A stretch of DNA of 32,996 nt. It comes from Verrucomicrobiota bacterium. Lineage in GTDB: Bacteria > Verrucomicrobiota > Verrucomicrobiia > Verrucomicrobiales > Akkermansiaceae. Shown here piece after piece: positions 31,901 to 32,996 of the stretch. Position 1 is the first letter of the stretch. Every line of letters begins with the position of its first letter. Below the pieces are notes generated by a model that searched no databases, had not been told where the DNA came from, and was given only the letters and a program-made list of their open reading frames with translations. Both the position numbers and the translations under genes were made by a program. The DNA is taken from NCBI GenBank assembly GCA_030835305.1, contig JAURPJ010000083.1:1-32996 (forward strand), written 5' to 3'.

Positions 31901-32268
31901 GCACCTGTCTTGAGAATTTTGAGGGCGACCTGTCGTTTGACCGGATCTTTTTGAACAGCAAGGTAGACCATGCCACCGCCCCCCTCACCAATCACTCGGA
32001 TCAGTTCATAGGGGCCGAGTTTCGTGCCACTGAGGTTCTCCAATAAAGGGGGGCGGGAGGTGCGCTCTCCGAGGACAGGGGTTAAGAGAAAGTCATCAAG
32101 CTTCCGGTGGTCCTCGAGCATGGATTCCACTTGATCCCGCAACTTGGGATTTTGTCGGCCAACTTGTTCAAGCAGGGCTTCCTGTTCTTTTGGACTGTCG
32201 CAATCCAGAAGGTCGGCGAAAATCTCGCGTAATCCTCTCTCTTTGTCCGTTGATGAAGATGAAGCCAC
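28918..32268 (-). CDS. Hanks-type Ser/Thr protein kinase with C-terminal WD40 repeats
   Basis: A 1116-residue membrane kinase. Residues 1-80 are a short helical region typical of PVC kinases of this layout. The kinase domain spans about 86-390 with glycine loop GEGGGGMVYLA (94-104), Lys117 in VALKILK, HRDLKPSNIL (208-217), DFG at 231-233 and GTPAYMSPEQA (256-266), so all catalytic residues are present. A single membrane helix follows at about 409-433 (VTVSLSGFLAIALLSTTAVS) and a coiled-coil-like basic stretch to 460. Residues about 530-1110 hold roughly a dozen WD40-type units (SFSPDGRLVAIA, GSRDHSVRIWD, AFSPDGRTLASSGSG), probably an extracytoplasmic sensor propeller pair. It is divergent from an ECF sigma factor 143 bp away, a kinase/sigma arrangement reported in PVC bacteria. 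The signal sensed is unknown. Confidence 0.92.
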   Translation of the reverse strand: MASSSSTDKERGLREIFADLLDCDSPKEQEALLEQVGRQNPKLRDQVESMLEDHRKLDDFLLTPVLGERTSRPPLLENLSGTKLGPYELIRVIGEGGGGMVYLAVQKDPVKRQVALKILKTGANSANVLDRFEAERHTLAMMDHPGIAKVLDAGKTESGRPFFVMEYVDGDPVTEYCDEHHFTIRQRLDVFIKICRALEHAHQKGIIHRDLKPSNILVREEDARSAPKVIDFGVAKAMDPFEGAPLKLTLNDPIIGTPAYMSPEQAADGRRDIDTRADIYSLGVILFELLTGITPLESALGKDESTGAALALLNQGRFLRPSSYFESLDPIKAAEIAQARSCSSKRLLSEIRGDLDWVVMTCLEKDRDRRYGSSNELARDLELHLEGSPIRARPPSWQYRIGRFISRNRVTVSLSGFLAIALLSTTAVSYLSGVRARRAKETEKDLRLRAEQDRSLAIASSTEARLHQYVANINLAHQAISNGHLSKARLLLERWNPEGSQDEDLRGFEWWYLMDRCAEDDHVSLPLLGSPADALSFSPDGRLVAIATRGQVHLWSCHEKRIASTYDHDGKSVEFSGDGRQLLITGREGVIVIDLALERPIWELEGYGQSAAFSPDGSRLATTGADGTFMWNTKTWTREKYFALPADAVLFSPITGVLATQTNEGITLLAPEESKAPVMIENSTRSFPGKHVFRFSPDGRFFVFAKNEDPSPDGFAIALCDVGNGREIELLARSPQSDRHNGRVSEMGFDREGKYLVTGSRDHSVRIWDFNKGKLKRKLLGHRSEVLSVAFSPDGLSVASGSKDGEVRIWPTQQQVRQPTINGAWVPLEFLPSGNKLVSYHASGKLGTFDLETSKMVDSNPAPALNQKEGFGIPVDQKKSTRVERIGPGLIKVTHLGDQTTVTISSDLKSIDSLTLSPDGLWLAATNMRKGLRCWNLKSPEKPIIMNEASIALFTNDGKSLVTLAKSGLAISYATSNGLEKGRFQLPPFEPGSRFTLSPDGSILAATLGFRDYENAIVVLDSQSGKERGLLKGHKQGIWNLAFSPDGRTLASSGSGGTIRLWNVATETELFAIRRSGTSISNLNFSPDGGILIAGSPAFSKNPGLQIYRGLPKDSE

Positions 32269-32411
32269 TTTTTACTTTTTGTGGAGGTTCGTGTTGGGAG
32301 AGCCTCCGCTTTTGTTCATGCGCAAAAAATTTGCAGACTCCTCAGGGAAATTGCCATTTTTTAGGAAGGAATACGAAACTTTTCAAATGCTCTCGAGTCT
32401 GGCAGTCTCCG
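32269..32411. other. Divergent kinase / sigma-factor intergenic region
   Basis: 143 bp between the two divergent starts; should contain both promoters. A GAAACTT at 32375-32381 resembles an ECF -35 element, but spacing to the start is very short, so I do not call it. Confidence 0.35.
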
Positions 32412-32963
32412 ATGCCTATGGACGACGTGACCTTGATTCTTTCCCGGATGGAAAAGGGGCAGGCATCGAGCCAGGAGCTGCTGGGTGTGGTCTACGAGGA
32501 GTTGAGACTTCTGGCTCGCGGGAAAATGGCGGGAGAGCGAAAGGGGCATACTCTTCAGGCGACCGCACTTGTGCATGAAGCTTGGTTGACCCTGGGTGGG
32601 ACGACGCAAAAGCGGTGGGAAAACCGGCGTCATTTTTTCGGAGCGGCGGCTGAAGCGATGAGACGAATTTTAGTGGATCATGCGCGGAAAAAGAGTGCGG
32701 CTAAGAGAGGTGGAGGAGTCCATGTAGCAAGATTCTCCGAGGAATTGATCGAGTTTTCAGCTCCGGTCTCCGAGTTGCTGGCGGTTCACGAGGTCATGGA
32801 GGAGTTGGAGCAAGAGGATCCGGAGGTCGCAGAGCTGGTAAAGCTGCGATATTTCGTTGGAATGACGATGCAGGAAACCGCCGATGCCATGGGCTTGAAA
32901 AAGAGGACGGCCGAGGGAATCTGGCAGTTTGGGCGGGTCTGGCTCAAGCAGCGGCTGGGTTAG
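32412..32963 (+). CDS. ECF-family RNA polymerase sigma factor (Acidobacteria/PVC type)
   Basis: A 183-residue sigma factor starting at the ATG at 32412 (MPMDDVTLIL); an ATG two codons later is equivalent, and the open frame further upstream lacks family features. Region 2 spans about 20-100 (YEELRLLARGKMAGER, LQATALVHEAWLTL, RRHFFGAAAEAMRRILVDHA, RKKSAAKRGG), the hallmark of the subfamily often found beside kinases. Region 4 is at about 130-180 (DPEVAELVKLRYFVGMTMQE, TADAMGLKKRTAEGIW). No anti-sigma gene is visible. The divergent WD40 kinase is the likely regulatory partner, perhaps through phosphorylation. Targets are unknown. Confidence 0.9.
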   Translation: MPMDDVTLILSRMEKGQASSQELLGVVYEELRLLARGKMAGERKGHTLQATALVHEAWLTLGGTTQKRWENRRHFFGAAAEAMRRILVDHARKKSAAKRGGGVHVARFSEELIEFSAPVSELLAVHEVMEELEQEDPEVAELVKLRYFVGMTMQETADAMGLKKRTAEGIWQFGRVWLKQRLG

Positions 32964-32996
32964 GCGTTTTTTTTGATGAATCTTTGTGGACTTTTC

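Overview
The window looks like a chromosomal segment from a PVC-superphylum bacterium, most likely a Verrucomicrobium. The indicators are a LamG protein with a PEP-CTERM sorting tail, a lamin-tail-domain protein, a lipoprotein with FG-GAP/VCBS and ASPIC-UnbV domains, a ThuA/PVC-type dehydrogenase/cytochrome c fusion, and a WD40 Ser/Thr kinase divergent from an ECF sigma factor. Most proteins carry export signals, and several leaders are A/C-rich with no clear Shine-Dalgarno. No tRNA, rRNA, CRISPR array, transposase or phage gene was recognised. All assignments come from reading motifs by eye; no database search was run.

Layout. (1) 1-10569, plus strand: a very tight gene string. It holds the 3' end of a terpenoid-cyclase/prenyltransferase-type alpha/alpha-toroid protein, three large secreted paralogs of about 910-950 aa with two degenerate thioredoxin-like folds and TPR-like helices, and between the first two paralogs a secreted transglutaminase-like protein with a C-terminal beta-sandwich. 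Neighbouring genes overlap or are separated by at most 10 nt. This is the best candidate here for an undescribed system. (2) 10757-18015, minus strand: a two-LamG protein with calcium-binding aspartate repeats, a 1214-aa VCBS/ASPIC lipoprotein, and a LamG PEP-CTERM protein followed by a clear terminator. (3) 18303-23286, plus strand: a decayed lamin-tail gene with an in-frame TGA, a two-domain CE1-like esterase, a GH10 xylanase gene interrupted by an in-frame TAG, and a small cytochrome c fragment. (4) 23414-28862: a PAS-AraC regulator divergent from a Gfo/Idh/MocA-type oxidoreductase and a ThuA/dehydrogenase/CBM/cytochrome c fusion, probably for sugar catabolism. (5) 28918-32963: a kinase/WD40 receptor divergent from an ECF sigma factor.

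Functionally, the right half suggests plant or algal polysaccharide use: xylan side-chain esterase, xylanase, sugar oxidoreductases and a sugar-type regulator. The xylanase and lamin-tail genes appear to be decaying or to carry sequence errors. The left operon encodes only exported proteins without obvious redox-active cysteine pairs. I infer a periplasmic or surface assembly in which thioredoxin folds act as structural or binding modules around one cysteine-triad enzyme. That inference is untested.
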